Position numbers and translations under genes: made by a program. From Dimorphilus gyrociliatus (Eukaryota; Annelida; Polychaeta; Dinophilidae), in assembly GCA_904063045.1 (NCBI GenBank), contig CAJFCJ010000006.1:2904946-2968945 (forward strand): a stretch of 64,000 nt of DNA, read 5' to 3'. The notes under the pieces are model-generated. The model was not told the DNA's origin. It did not search any database and saw only the letters and a list, made by a program, of their open reading frames with translations. Positions 1 through 13,100 of this stretch are shown here, piece by piece. Position 1 is the first letter of the stretch; each line of letters opens with the position of its first letter.

Positions 1-2313
1 TTTATCTTCGTAACAACTGTTTTCATAATATTTTTAATTCTGCGCATTAAATATAAACGTTTAAACGTAAATTCTCTTTCTCTCTCTCTCTCTGTCCGGC
101 AGTTGCAGCCATCTTCAATATTTTTTGTGTATTTATATCTAAAATTCCCCTTCAATTGACAAACAAAAAGAGAACCAATACTATATAAATGACTTTGTCA
201 AATACCTAAGACCTATTTTGCTTTCTTCTAGCAAGGCTCATTAAGTTATTCTGTTGAGAGCAACGCTTTAAAGCTGGCCTCTTTCATTCAAATTCTTATT
301 GTGATATTACTGTATAAATTTAACGGTGGAGCAGAGGTTGACTGCTGCTAATTAATGGATATTTATGAGTAAGGAAAATGTGGTATAAATAAGAAACGCT
401 TTGTAAATAGAAGTTTTATAGCGTTTTTTTTTTTAAAGTTATTTTCATCGATTCATTCTTATTTCGTTTTAAAAAAACAATATTGTATATTTTATAATTA
501 ACGAAACCGAATCGACCTAGAAGCAAATAGTTTATGCAAAGATATCATTTGCATCTTCATTCATGAAAGATGAAATGTATATGACTAAAAGAGAGCGAGA
601 ATAGAAAGCGTGAGGGTCTATGTTTATATTAATTTAGGTCTATGCTAAAGCTATTTAGCTTAGAATTACAATAATATACAAGAGGTCGCAGAAGAGAAAA
701 GAATTGATGAAAAATTGAAAATAAAACGCAAAAAGAAAGGATGAGAAGAGTAGGAGGAATAGATAAAAATATGAAGAAAAAAAGAGAGAGTAAATTCTAG
801 ATAATTTATTATACACAGGAGCTCTCTTTATTCTATGAAAAAAAGAATTAAGGGAAAGGAAAGATTTTCTAAAGATTCTATCATCTATTTCTATTTTGGA
901 TAGTAAATAGGACTTGATGTTTTGTTTTGTTTTGTTTTTTAGCTCGATTTTTGCGTAGAATGTAAAATAACATATGGAGTAAGAGTATCAAGTAAATCAA
1001 TTATAGGGTTAAGAGTAAATGATGCATATTTATATAAAATATTATATATATTTATATGCTTATATATATTAATATATATCTACAACGTATAGTAGTATCA
1101 GACTAAATATAATATTTAGAGCGTTTTTAAATTATGTTGTATTGCTTTTAAGCCTAAGGCAAAAGTTGCTATTTTTTTTAGGGCATATAAGAGAAATTTA
1201 TGACAAAGCCAATACAGCTTTTCCAGGAGTCAGCTTTTGATATTTGCAGTTGTTTTCTTAACTGAATAAATCACTGTTTTTTTCATTAGTAATAGTACGA
1301 AAAATACTATGATTATAGCTCTTCAAAGATTTTTTATACTAATTCTTTCAATAAAAAGAAGCAAACAGTATCTTTTTGATCAATAAGCTTGAACAGCAGC
1401 TGACGTTAGTTTGTACTCTCTACATTCCAAACATACTTTTGTGTGAGTAATCAATTTTACGATGAAAGATGAATAATAACTTTTTGCTATAAGAGTCAGC
1501 TAGTAAATGATACTACAGCATTGTAGAAGGATGTATATATATATACTAATATATATATAGATATACAAGTATTTTTGCACAACTGATGAAAGTTTTGCCC
1601 GATGTAAAATACTAAAAAAGTTTGTAGTCAAAGTTTGCCATTGTAATTAGTTTCTATTAGAAAGTTTGACATGAAATTATAATTAAATACCTTTTAAAGT
1701 TGGTTGTTGTCTGTAGTTATAAATCATTAATTTCTACCTTAATTAATTCCATCTTACTCTCCAAGTATATATCTAATTTATAAAGTAATTTTCTATTCAC
1801 ATTTATTATTTAATTCCCTTTTTCCAGTTCTACTCGAGACAATATTACGTTCTATACAATTTGTTCTTTATAATTCGATTTTTTTCCATATAATTAAAAA
1901 ATTAACATTCTTTAATTATATTTCCAAAATCTAAATTACAAGGGTTGTTTAGTCTAGCTTGTCCTTTGTCTTTTCTATTTAGTTTATGAGGTTAACGGAA
2001 GCAACAGTTTTTGATATTACCTGCTAATTCCTCCTGGTTCAAAGCTTTGTAATCGATTCTTTGAAGTTGGTACAGGTATAAAAAATGTCATGCTTAGTAT
2101 TTGCTACCTGTTTATGATACTAGTTTTCAATCGGAAGGTTAATTGATACCACTAGTATTAGGATTAATTACACCTTATTGATTAATAAAAGTAGGCGTTT
2201 TAGGACATTATTTTTTAAGTTTGAACTATAAGGACGAATAGATTTGAATGAAATATTCCAAAGTGTACCTGTATTTTAATCGCATTTGTTTTATTTCCTG
2301 ATCTTCTCTAGAC
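1..2313. other. Intergenic/upstream region, no gene seen
   Basis: This AT-rich stretch has no convincing open frame. It holds a short CT-rich run near 72-95, TA-rich runs near 1040-1080 and 1535-1565, and several poly-T/poly-A tracts. Immediately before the next ATG, a pyrimidine-rich tract ending in AG at 2309-2310 looks like a splice acceptor, so a 5' UTR exon of the following gene (or a spliced-leader site) may lie in here. Confidence 0.6.
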
Positions 2314-5300
2314 ATGGATGAACAAAATCTCCTTCAAGATAATCCAAATAATCCAAATCTCTTTCACACTGGTGATACAGCAACAATGGATGTACCATCG
2401 ATTCCTGATGACAACGCTAATCAAGCCGAAGATAAGAAACAGGAAGATGAGGATAACGGGAATACACAACGTCTAGACGTTATGCAGACGGGCGTCTATG
2501 GAATGGATTCAATGACTGGCAGCATGATCGGTGGTTTATCTGCCAGTGCAGAATCTATAGAATCAGAGAAGGACGAAAAGCTTAGGGAATTATTGGAGAA
2601 CCGTGATAATGGTAATATGGAAGATAGTACCGAATTTATAAGTGAATCTTATCTAATTAGTGAGAAGAAGGATACTGTTGTAGAGTTTGATAAGGGTCCT
2701 TTTGACGATTTTGCTACTCTGTCCAACATTGGTAGTCGACTAGAAGAGAAATTCGATTCTGGTGAAGTTTCAGAGAATTTAATTACGCCGGACGAGAAGC
2801 CTTCGAAAGGGGAAGAAATCAGCGAGGAAATGACAGATCCCCAAATTTCACTTGATAATCAAACTGATTTAGAGGAAGAAAGACTTTTTAAGAGTGACGA
2901 AACGGAAGCAGACAAGTTGGTTTACCAAAGAGATCTAATGGACCAACAAAATGAATTATCTCAATTATCTCAATTAGAAGAGAGAGATGAAAGTAAAGAG
3001 GCAAGTGCCTTGTACGATGTTGGACAAAAAGAATGTGATACGACTGAACTGTTTCAAACTCGAAGTTTGAAAGAATCAGTTCAGGTAGAAGTTCAGAAAA
3101 CTGAAACTAATTTGATTATGACGGAAGAAAGAGTCGAAACTGTTGAAAGACAGGTGGAAATTGTTGAAAAAACGAGTCTTGATTTCAACAATCAGATGGC
3201 ACCAGCGTCGAAAAGTCTTGAGGATAATAGTGATGATGAATCCCAAGTATTAAGGGTAGATACTGATGAATTTAAGGAACTGGAGCAACAGCCTAGAATT
3301 GGAACTGATGATGAATTTCTTAATGATTCCCAAACTTCATTTAGCGACGAAGGTATATCTACGCCTATAACAGCAGACGTTGCCCAAATACAAGAGTCGA
3401 TGGATGATCGAGGATTATCATCCCCGATTCTAGAGAATTATGAGTTATCTGTTGAAAAAGAACACGATAATTCAAATATTGATGATCATACTGTTGAAAA
3501 ACAAGATCTCTATGGCGATGTACGAGACGAAAGTTCTGTTAAAATGGAAGCAATAGAAGAGGAAAAGCTTCTTGAAATGGATATTAGTACTTCTAACGAG
3601 ACTACTCCAAGTTCTTTCCATCAGAAAGAGGAAGCGTGCGCTGACGAAAACGTTCAATCACACGCTGAGATGTACTCTTCAAGTGTTGTAGATACGGAAC
3701 TAATAGAATCGGCAGTTGTAGAAACAGTTCAAGAAGATAAACTAATTGATGAAAACAAAGAAAGTTTCTTTGATGATAACAAAACGAATGCTGAGGAGGA
3801 GCAAACACAAGAAATTGTTTCCAAGGAAGAATCTGCTATCTTAGAAGAGTTGACATTGGAGAGAAAGTCAACAGATCTCACCGAGGAAGAAAATTGTGAG
3901 TCAGTATTAAAGAAGGAAGAAATAACCGATAAACTAGAAGATTCAATCAATTCAACCAAAGAAACAGATTTTGAATTTAGAGAACAAGATGACTATGAGC
4001 AAAATCAAAAAGATTTCCTAGTCGAAAATGTAACAGGAATAGAACGGGAAGAATCCACTGCGGATAGTTCAGGTATAGAGGAAACTATCTCTGAGTCTCA
4101 CAACTCACAAGATTTGTTAAAAGATCAATGTCAAATTGATGAACAATCAATTGATGAACAATCTAACAAGGATAATATGAGCGCATCTCTTTATGATGAA
4201 AAAATTGAAGAAACGTCTCATATTCAAGATAATAGAGATGAGAAAGAAATACTAACATTTGAGGAGGAGGACGAAACACAAACACAGGCTAACTTCGAAC
4301 ATTGTGAGAAAGCGGCAGAAGATCTTTTGCCTGCTTCTAACATAGGTGAGGAAAGAAGCATTTTAAACCCTGAGGAAGCGCATATCGAACAAGAAATAAG
4401 TCAAGAAGAACTCCAACTCAATACACCTACTGATCCAGAAGAGATAGCGACAGCTCAAGATGTAAAAACAACAGAAGGCGTCATCGAAAGCGAACAATTG
4501 CAAGATAACAATGTAGAAAGAGAAGAGTTAAAGGATATTGTCAATGAAGATAACCAAAACTCATTAGCTTCTCTTGAGGAATTAAAGGAATCTTCTGATA
4601 CTAGAACGCATTTAGAATCTGAACAAAGTTTTGCAGCAGATGAAGAGGATTCAAAATTGAGCAGACAGTTTTCAGAAGAACCTCAAGCAATTCCATCAAC
4701 ATTTGAAGAAAAGACTGATATTCCTCCAAGTATTTTGAAAAGCGTTTACAAGAGTCTTGATGATGAGCCATCGAATTTAGAGGAAAATGCAAAGGAACAG
4801 GATTTGGATACAATTGTGAAAGACAATATTCTTGTTTCTAGTGACGAAGATGATAAAGAAAAGGAAAAAGAAGAATCATATACTCTGGATGGCACAGGAG
4901 ATAAGTTTAATGAGACTGAGAAAGTTATCACAGAAGAGCAAACAGGTGAAAAAGAGAATGTGGCAGATTTTCAAGAGGCAGGTTTCGATGATAGACAAGC
5001 AGAACATGAAGAAATCAGTGTAGTAGAAGGTAAAGAATTAGGTTTAGGAGATGTGTCAGGAGAGCATTTAGAAGACAAACAAGAAATTGGTTTATCTGAG
5101 AACCAAAAAGTTCTTTTTGATGACAAATCCCAAGAGTTTGCTTTAGACAAAGAGACAGAATCTGTTGCAGAAGACCACACTAAAGAGCAAGAAGAATCTC
5201 TTCAAGAAAATCTTCAAGATAAGATTGAAGACAAGATTGAGGAACCATGCAGGCTATTAGAAAAAGAAAGAGATGAGAAACTGTTTGAAGAACAAAACGA

Positions 5301-8300
5301 AAAAGATATGGAATATGTGGATCAAAAATTGGACGAACCAACCGAAGAGATACCACAAGAAACGGCCGCAAACACGATGCAAGAGGAATTTGCTGGTGAA
5401 AGCGTGGAAGATAATTCTGGAGAGAAGCAGTCTGAGATTGCTGTGGATGACGAAAGAAATAAATTCGAGGAAAAAAGTATGAAAAGTGACCAAGAACTCC
5501 TATCCACTGAAATGGATGATTTTGCGAAAGATCAAGAACTTCACTCTATGGATAGTGATATTTTAATACAAGATAAAAGTGAGCCTAATACACCAATTGA
5601 TTCGGGAGAGGTAAACGAGGAGTCTGATGACGAAGATGCTAGTTTAAGAGAGCAAATAGATAATTCTATAACAAAAGATGATACCTTGACTGATATTGTT
5701 GGCGTAACAGATGAAAAAATCGAAACGCATGCGCAATCGCAAATGCAAACTATAAGCGACGAGACCTTTGTTGGGTCAATGCAGTCAGCACCAGGTGCAG
5801 AGGATGTAACAGGTGTTGATGAAAAATTACCGATTGATGAGGAAAAACATTCTACTACAACCTCGGAAGAGATTATTGAGGAAGACGACGTTCTCTTGAT
5901 GGAACAATCTTCTTTGGAAAATTCTGCGCCGGTCAGCAATGACCAGGCACTTTTAGATTTGGAAGACAAGCCTGAATTAGAGACTAATGAGTCAGATGCA
6001 AACTTATCGACTGATGTTAAAACAAATATAGCTGAAATTCAACATGACCCAATGGAAGAATGCGGGACAACAATCGAATCGAAAACGGAGCATATTACCG
6101 ACACATCTTTCGCATCAAATGATAATGGCGATGAGAACTTGCTGAATAATACTAGCACATTGGAAGATAAACAGACAGAAGAAAATATTGTTGTTGAAGA
6201 AGCAATTAAAACAGAAATAGAAATAGAGGAAGCAGCAAATGAAACTGTAGACGAGGCTATGGAAGAAATTAAAGAGAGAATGACGGAAGAAGTTGAAGAG
6301 AGAATGACGGAAGAAGTTGAAGAGAGAATTACGGAAGAAGCTGAAGAGAGAATTACAGAAGAAGTTGAAGAGAGAATTACGGAAGAAGCTGAAGAGAGAA
6401 TGACGGAAGAAATTAAAGAGAGAATTACGGAAGAAATTTCCGAGGAAGTTCATGCTGCTATATCCACAACGGAAGAGCACTCAGAAATTAACAAGAAAAC
6501 GGACGAACTTTTAGTTAATGAAGAAGACGAAACTTTAAGTAGATTTGCATCCTCTACTGAGACAATAAAAATGGCCGATAGTTTTCAAGAATTGAGTGAT
6601 AAAACAGAAACGGAATTAATAAAAGAAGCGGGACCAGCAGAAGTTATTAATGAAGCAATTTCAGCAACGAATGAGATGGAAGAGTCTTTCCACCGTGTCG
6701 AAACCACTGTGAATGAAAGCGTTGTTATAACTACTTCCTCTATAAATGAAAGTCTAAACATAGATGAAAGTAATTTTTCGAAGGAAATTACTGTCGAGAA
6801 GACAAATGGAGGAGAATTTTTCGAGAAGAAAACAGCCCTGCCGTCAACTCCCCCTAGCTCCCCTGTTAAAGTTGAACAAACCTTAGCGAGCGGTGAAGTT
6901 AGTCCTCTAGAAGGAATTATTGATAAGAAGCATGTCACTCTTACTCATTCATTCAATGCTGAGGACTTTTCGGAAGATCTAAAGCCTAAGGTAACTCTTA
7001 GCCCTGATGGCGATGATCTCTTTGTTGAAACCTCAGCCGCAGTAGTAACTGTAGCGGCTTTAAACACACAAACGGTAGAAAAAAGTGTATCAAAGCCTCT
7101 GGAATCTCCCGTTACATCCGAAAAATCTGATACTAGCACGAAGAGTTCCACATCTGCGAAAAAGGTACAATTTACCAGAAAAGTAGAGACGCAAACTTCA
7201 ACTATTGCAGCTAAAACTAAATCGAAACCACCACCAAGTCCAAAGACTTCCTCAAAACCTCCTTCAAAACCAGCGTCCGCTCCTGCTCCTAAGCCTAAAA
7301 TAACGCCTAAACCTACTCCTAAGCCTGCTATTTCAGCTCCAAAGCCTAAGACATCACCGACAAAACCAAAATCAGCACCTGTATTATCATCACCAGTGAA
7401 ATCTAGTCCGAAAAAACCAGTTCAAAAAGATGCTAAGCCAGTATCAAAGGCTAAACCTATCAAGTCTAGTCCAGTTAAATATGCTTCTACAGCTGTGAGC
7501 GGTAACGGTAATATTCATAAATCTATGGATAAGAAAAGACAAAGGAGTCCTAGTCCGCAAAAGGCTTTGGAAAGCAATAGAGGAAGATCGAGAAAAGAGG
7601 CGTATGATGCTCAAGTACAAATGGTAGAGCGACTCTATTATAGAGCTATTGCAATCTCACCTCATCATAAAACAGGAAATCCAATTACTGGAATAGGAAT
7701 GAAAAGTACTGATGAAATACGCGATTCAATCTTGGCTGCTTCTCAGGGAGCAAGATCTAGAAGTAAAAATCCATTAACTGGTGAAGGATACGACAGAGAG
7801 AACACCAACCAGCAAGGGAAGGTTAGAAGTAAAAGTTGCGTTGCCATAACCAGACGGAAAAACTTGACTGAAGCCGGAGAGAGTAGAGAAGAGATCAAGG
7901 CACGATACACTCGAAGAGAAAATCCTATTACGGCTAATACTTATGATTCTTATGCGGCTGTTTATACTGGTAAGATATACTATAGAATTACATTCGATGT
8001 TGACTTATCATTTTCCTTGCTATTTAACAGATAGACAACCATTAAACTCTAGTGTACATGAGAATATTCGGCCGGAAAGGAGAGAAGTTGTGAACACTGC
8101 ACCGAAAGGTGAGAGGTCACGTTCGACCCCGAGGAAGCGAGTTCGTAGTCCAACACCCGCCAGAACAAATCCAATCACTGGCGAAGGCTATGACGAACTC
8201 GTTCAACCTCTATCTCTACCAAAGTCGTTTAGTCATCACGGTGGCTTATCCGGAATACTAAGCACTTCAAGACCCAATCCGATAACTATGAGAGGATATG

Positions 8301-8386
8301 AGATAGAATTACACAGGGGAAAAAGACGTTACGATGTTGCTCCTTCCTCATCACCTTTTGCTATTTCAACAGACGAGACATTTTAA
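2314..8386 (+). CDS. Giant acidic protein with Lys/Pro-rich tail and NPITG motifs
   Basis: Two exons, 2314-7969 and 8031-8386 (61-bp intron, phase 1), give 2003 residues. The start is the first ATG of the frame and follows a likely splice acceptor. Residues 1 to about 1500 are extremely rich in Glu, Asp and Ser and look disordered. Residues about 1320-1375 hold seven octapeptide units of the EERITEEV type. From about 1630 to 1730 the chain switches to Lys/Pro/Ser (KPTPKP, SSPVK), a composition typical of microtubule-binding regions. The C-terminus carries five NPITG-like motifs at about 1788, 1818, 1869, 1930 and 1967 (NPITGIG, NPLTGEGYD, NPITANTYD, NPITGEGYD, NPITMRGYE). I do not recognise the family. 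A cytoskeletal (microtubule-associated) role is an inference from composition. The last two motifs lie in exon 2, which shows that the exon join is right. Confidence 0.85.
6271..6438 (+). repeat. 24-bp tandem coding repeat (octapeptide units)
   Basis: Seven in-frame 24-bp units encode E/K-ERM/I-TEE-V/A/I octapeptides inside the giant acidic protein. Units differ by a few bases. The heptad-like charge pattern suggests a rigid charged helix. Confidence 0.9.
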
Positions 8387-11300
8387 AGAAATGGTTCGAC
8401 CTAAGTTTTCGATCTTCTCCTTATTACTTTTATATACAAAAATCTTGTATCTTTTCGGTTCCTCTTATTTTCGAAGGTAAAGAAAGTGGAGTGATTTCTG
8501 TTGTTTTCCTTTTATATCACTATCTCTTCCCTTAAAATGCACATATTTTATTTCTATACCTTTTTTAATCTATATTAGACTATAATCTGCTAATGATTTC
8601 AACTAGTTTTTGTTTAATAGCTATATACAGTATAAGGAGTTTACTTATTCCCGTTTTCCTTCATAGATTCTATCGATGTGGTTAATGGAATTCCTCAATA
8701 AGGAGAAGGAATGTAAGTCTTAATTGAATAAAAAAATATGCCTTTTACGGTTAATTAATTGAATTGTTATTCATTACTTCAGATGGTTGAATCAATTTCT
8801 GAAATTTGGGCAAATGTATCGTCGTCTCTCACTAAATTGCAACTGTATAAATTGAAAAAAAATGCATTGGGAAGGTTATACAGTATATCTTACGTAACTC
8901 TCTCTTTCTCTACCTTTCTCCCTTCTCTCTCCTCTCATTCTCTATCAGTCCCTACTATTACCACTACTACTACTACTACTACTATTTCTACCTAGATCTT
9001 CTCTATCTCTATCTCTCCATCCACCTTTTAGCTTCAGCAAGTGCAAGTCTATTATGCATATACTAATCCGCTCTCTAGAATGTTTAAATGTGTCAATTCG
9101 TTACTACTATTATATTCTAAATATACGTAATATATGTTTCTTTTTGTCTAAAATTTACATAGATTAGTTGTTTAGGACGTTAAACGCCCTATTTGCTCTT
9201 GTTCTAAGTAAAAATTGATTTTTTTTACTGATGGTGAATTGGTTTTCGTATTCTCAATGCTATAACGAGCACATATTTTAATGGTACATTCTGTGCTTTT
9301 AAAACGCTTAGTAAAAAAGTCTAATAAAGGACATTAAAAAAAACATTTATTATTGATTGGTGTGAGAGTTAATGTATGTATGTATGTGTGTATGTATGTG
9401 TACGTATGTATACATATATATATATATATAATATAGGCAGACTATATATATATATATATAAATTTATATAGCAATTATTGCTTTCATTACAAAAGAAAGA
9501 GTTTAAAAAGATTAACCCAAAAAAGGGATTATAGAAAGAATGTTATTAAATTGAGTGGTTATGTATTTTTAAGATTTAAATAGGATAATTATCTTATAAA
9601 TTGAATGAAAAGCCATATAAAAAATGAGATATAGAAAGGATATAATAATTTCAGAAAAGCGAGTAATAAGACTAATAATAGTTTAGATTATGAATTGCTA
9701 TTTTAATTTAATACTTTTTTCAATATTACAGTATAAAAGAGATTAATGTATCCATCTATCTTTAATATATTTAAAAAATATTCAATTACTCCTTCTTTCT
9801 CTCTATTTATAAATTCTATTAGAATTCTTTTAAGATTCTACTACTTGACATTTATAGAATCTTCTGTATTAAATCTAAAGTGGAAATTGTTAAAAAAAAT
9901 ATAGAAAAGTACTTAAAAAGTTTCTTATTTAATCCACCTGGAAACTAATAGGGAATCTGTTTTATTAAAAATTGTGATACTTGAGTAGAGAGAAACTGAG
10001 TCAAAGTGAATCAAATGTTACTTTAATTTGAAAACATCATCACTAAAATGTTATTTTTAGACCTGTAATCGGATAATTCGCATTTTCATTTAGATAGCAA
10101 ATTCAATATTATAGCTATCTATTTTGATTAGGAACTAGGTACAACTAATCGAATGGTAATTAATGGGAAATTATCATTTAAAGTGGGAGATTCGCGCTAT
10201 GATTTAGACTTAATGGAGAGATTTCTTCCAATTTCGTAAGCATCAGCATACAGAAGTTTGTGTTAACTAAGCATCACATTTCCAAAAACAGTAAATACTA
10301 ATAGCACTCCAACGTTAGAACCTGTTATTAATCTATACTCTTGTTATATTTTAACACTGACTCTCTGCAAATAAGAATAAATTATGCCTGTTATTTCGTT
10401 TGTTTATGTCAAATTACCATTTTGTTGTAAATTCCCCAGGTATTGTCAAAGTCTATTAACAGTAATAGCCGTACTTGATAAATACCCCTAAATGCTATTT
10501 GTCTGGAGGAATACCCTTATAGGCTTAATTTATCAAGTTATCCATTCATTTTTTTATATTTATTTTTGTAATGATTTACTTATATATACTATGCTTTTAT
10601 ACTCTTAGAAGAAGAAAAAAAGAAGGGTATTTCTCCCTTTAATTGTATTTAGCAAACGAACTAAAAAGCGAGAAACTATCCTTAAGTAAATGAGGGAAAA
10701 TACTCCTTACGGGTATTGGGACGGGACGATTCAATGAGTAGAATAAATCAAATTAACAGTACCGTTATTTAGAACGTTAGGTTAGAGTTGGTGCAATGTT
10801 CTCAAAGACATTTCCTTATTTTTTGCATATAGCAAATGTTCATTCATTCTTTAGAGAGAGAGAGAGAGAGAGAGAGAGCTCTTTGCCCCTAATTTTCTCC
10901 AAATACCATCTTAACAACAATAAAGGAAATTAGTCTATTGTCTACAATAATCGATTGTTTTTTTTTTTACATAATTTCTATGTATCGATTAGATTTATCA
11001 TTTTCATAAACAAAATAGATTATACATCCCATTTTAATCTTTGTTAGAGATTTATACTGAATATTTTTATAGATTTTTCTTTTTTATAGAACAATGAAAC
11101 AAAGATAAAGCAGAACTATAGGACTATTCTAATTCAACATATAAAATAGAAGAGATATTTACGCTTCCAATAACAGATTTTTAAATAAAAATGATGTGTA
11201 CATACTGTATATTAAAAAAAAGTGTGTTACTATTCATTCAATTAGTCGAATTATAATGGTTAAATATGTTGCAGTATATTTAATATATGCAACATAATTT

Positions 11301-11492
11301 GCATAAATGCAAATAATAGTATTTATCTCTCCAATAGATATTTTAATATATAGATATATATATAATTAGTTTACTTTTAATTAACAGTCAAAAACAGAAT
11401 ATTCTTTGTATTTGCAATATAAACATTTTGCTTAATAATTGAAAAATTTTATTTTTAGACTATAGATAATTATTAACTAATCAAAATTCAAA
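8387..11492. other. Intergenic region with microsatellites
   Basis: About 3.1 kb without a supported gene. It holds an ACT trinucleotide run near 8957-8985, TGTA and TA runs between about 9372 and 9462, and an AG dinucleotide run at about 10853-10878. The 3' UTR of the acidic gene should occupy the first part, because the stop codon is at 8384-8386. Confidence 0.6.
10853..10878. repeat. AG dinucleotide microsatellite
   Basis: Uninterrupted AG dinucleotides, about 13 copies, in intergenic DNA. Confidence 0.9.
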
Positions 11493-12719
11493 TTAATTCT
11501 TTGATGTTGAGTTGATATCAAATATACCTGATCCTTTTCCTTTTTTAGCTTTATTATAAAATTTTCTATATTGATTTATTATGAGATAATCGCTTATGAA
11601 TGATGGAAAATATGAGAGAAGTATGTTAAGCTTGTTATTAATTGAATATCTTTTCTTTGGCCATTTAGCAAATATTGCGTGTTCATAAGCATCAACTATC
11701 ATGTCTAGTCTATCTGAAGCTTGTTCATTTATTATAAATTGAATTCTTCCAACTATTAGTAATAAAGAAAGATTGAAATTAGATCAAATATTAATATAAA
11801 TATTATTATATTATATTACTTAAGTTTATTTTATCTTCTTCTTCCTGTTTTTTAAATTCAGCCTTGGTTAAACGTTTAAAACCTGCTTCATATTTCTCCT
11901 TCTTCTTTTCCAAATCCTCTAGCCTAAAATCGCCTGGTTCAATTACGTGAACAGAAACTGGCTGACGGTGTAATTTCATAACAATTCTATTGTTGAACAC
12001 ATGTTATTATATTTAAAAAAAACGATTCTTTGTAAAAAACCTTACTACCTGTAACAGTCTGATAATGCTTCTGTTGCTGCTAGGCTCATACAACTTGGTA
12101 CACTATGCGAAGTCGGTTTAATAAGTCTTCCGGCAGTTGATGTTACATTAACAATTCTTCCTCTGCCTTTAATAAGTAGAGGTAGAAATTTTGAACTCAT
12201 GTTGGCAACCGCTAAAATATGCCCTTCAAAAACTTTTTTATAGTCATCAATATTTAAATTGTCAAAATCCGTATAGACAGTTTCGTTCGCCAATTCATTA
12301 TTAACTAAAGCATGAAGTCCTATTCCATCTAGCTCACTTTTTAAATATTCAGAAAAATCTTCAATGTCATCCTCTTTCGACAAGTCTAAGTTAACAGCTT
12401 TTAGACGACTTGAGCATTCGTTCTGTAATCTGTCAACCCCTTCTTCAGTGGCACACGTTCCAATGACAAAAACTCCTTGTGTGTCCAACTTTTTGGCCAA
12501 AAGATAACCAGGACCTATTGTTGGAGGAATACAATTATCGATAGTTCAAAAAAATTGAAAAATTGTTACAACACCTGAATCGCATCCTGTGATTAGAACA
12601 TGCTTTTTAGTTCTATCTTTAATGTAAAATGATCTTAAAAATCTCTCGATAAGTTTAAACAAGACACAGCTACTCAAAGTTATAGCAAAAATTTTGAAAA
12701 AACCGCATACACCTATCAT
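11493..12719 (-). CDS. SDR-fold protein (RDH/17beta-HSD type), probably catalytically dead
   Basis: Four exons in transcription order: 12719-12575, 12514-12049, 11986-11820 and 11752-11493, giving 345 residues. An N-terminal hydrophobic segment (residues about 7-24) matches the membrane anchor of retinol dehydrogenase-like SDRs. The cofactor loop TGCDSGPG is at 44-51, and the GRIVNVTST strand supplies the expected catalytic Ser near 174. The NNAG motif is changed to NNEL (about 120). The YxxxK active site reads SCMSL, so Tyr is Ser (about 189) and Lys is Leu (about 193). The C-terminal part, with HVIEPGDF, is normal for the family. Known SDR oxidoreductases need Tyr and Lys. I therefore infer a pseudoenzyme that may still bind NAD(P), rather than an active dehydrogenase. 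The frame is intact and all phases fit, so this is not a decayed pseudogene. Confidence 0.88.
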
Positions 12720-13100
12720 TATTGACTCTCAACTAAGACTGAATAAAAAATTACAACTATTACATCCGTTATATGACTGCAGATGTTAACTTTAATTACG
12801 GTTATTATAATCTAATCTATGCTATCTCTGTGATCAAGAACAGTTGCGCCATCTACCATATATAGATTCGGTATATAAAAATGTATTGAGTTGGCAGTAA
12901 AAAGATAAATATACAAGAATATTCAAAACTACATATAAGAATATATAAATACATATTTGAGTACATAAATCAGATGCATTTGTATAAAATATTTCACTTT
13001 TCATCCCGTATGAGTTATCTGCTACGATTAAAATAAGCTTATTCGTAACATCTGTTGACAAATGAATACAAGAATTGTTAGCGATCTTCTTTACTTCATT
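12720..13100. other. Short intergenic region between SDR start and metallothionein stop
   Basis: This stretch holds the promoter side of the SDR gene and the 3' side of the first metallothionein-like gene, both on the minus strand. It is AT-rich and I saw no further gene in it. Confidence 0.5.

Noticed and set aside
3472-7151. Many 60-140 codon ORFs antisense to the acidic gene
   Set aside because: GAA/GAG-rich coding DNA reads as TTC/CTC on the other strand and so rarely gives stops. They have no splice signals or homology.
8759-8995. 78-codon plus-strand ORF after the acidic gene
   Set aside because: It lies over simple CT and ACT repeats and shows no family resemblance.
11806-12000. Separate small genes at 11493-12000 on the minus strand
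   Set aside because: They are exons 3 and 4 of the SDR gene; phases and the HVIEPGDF motif fit.
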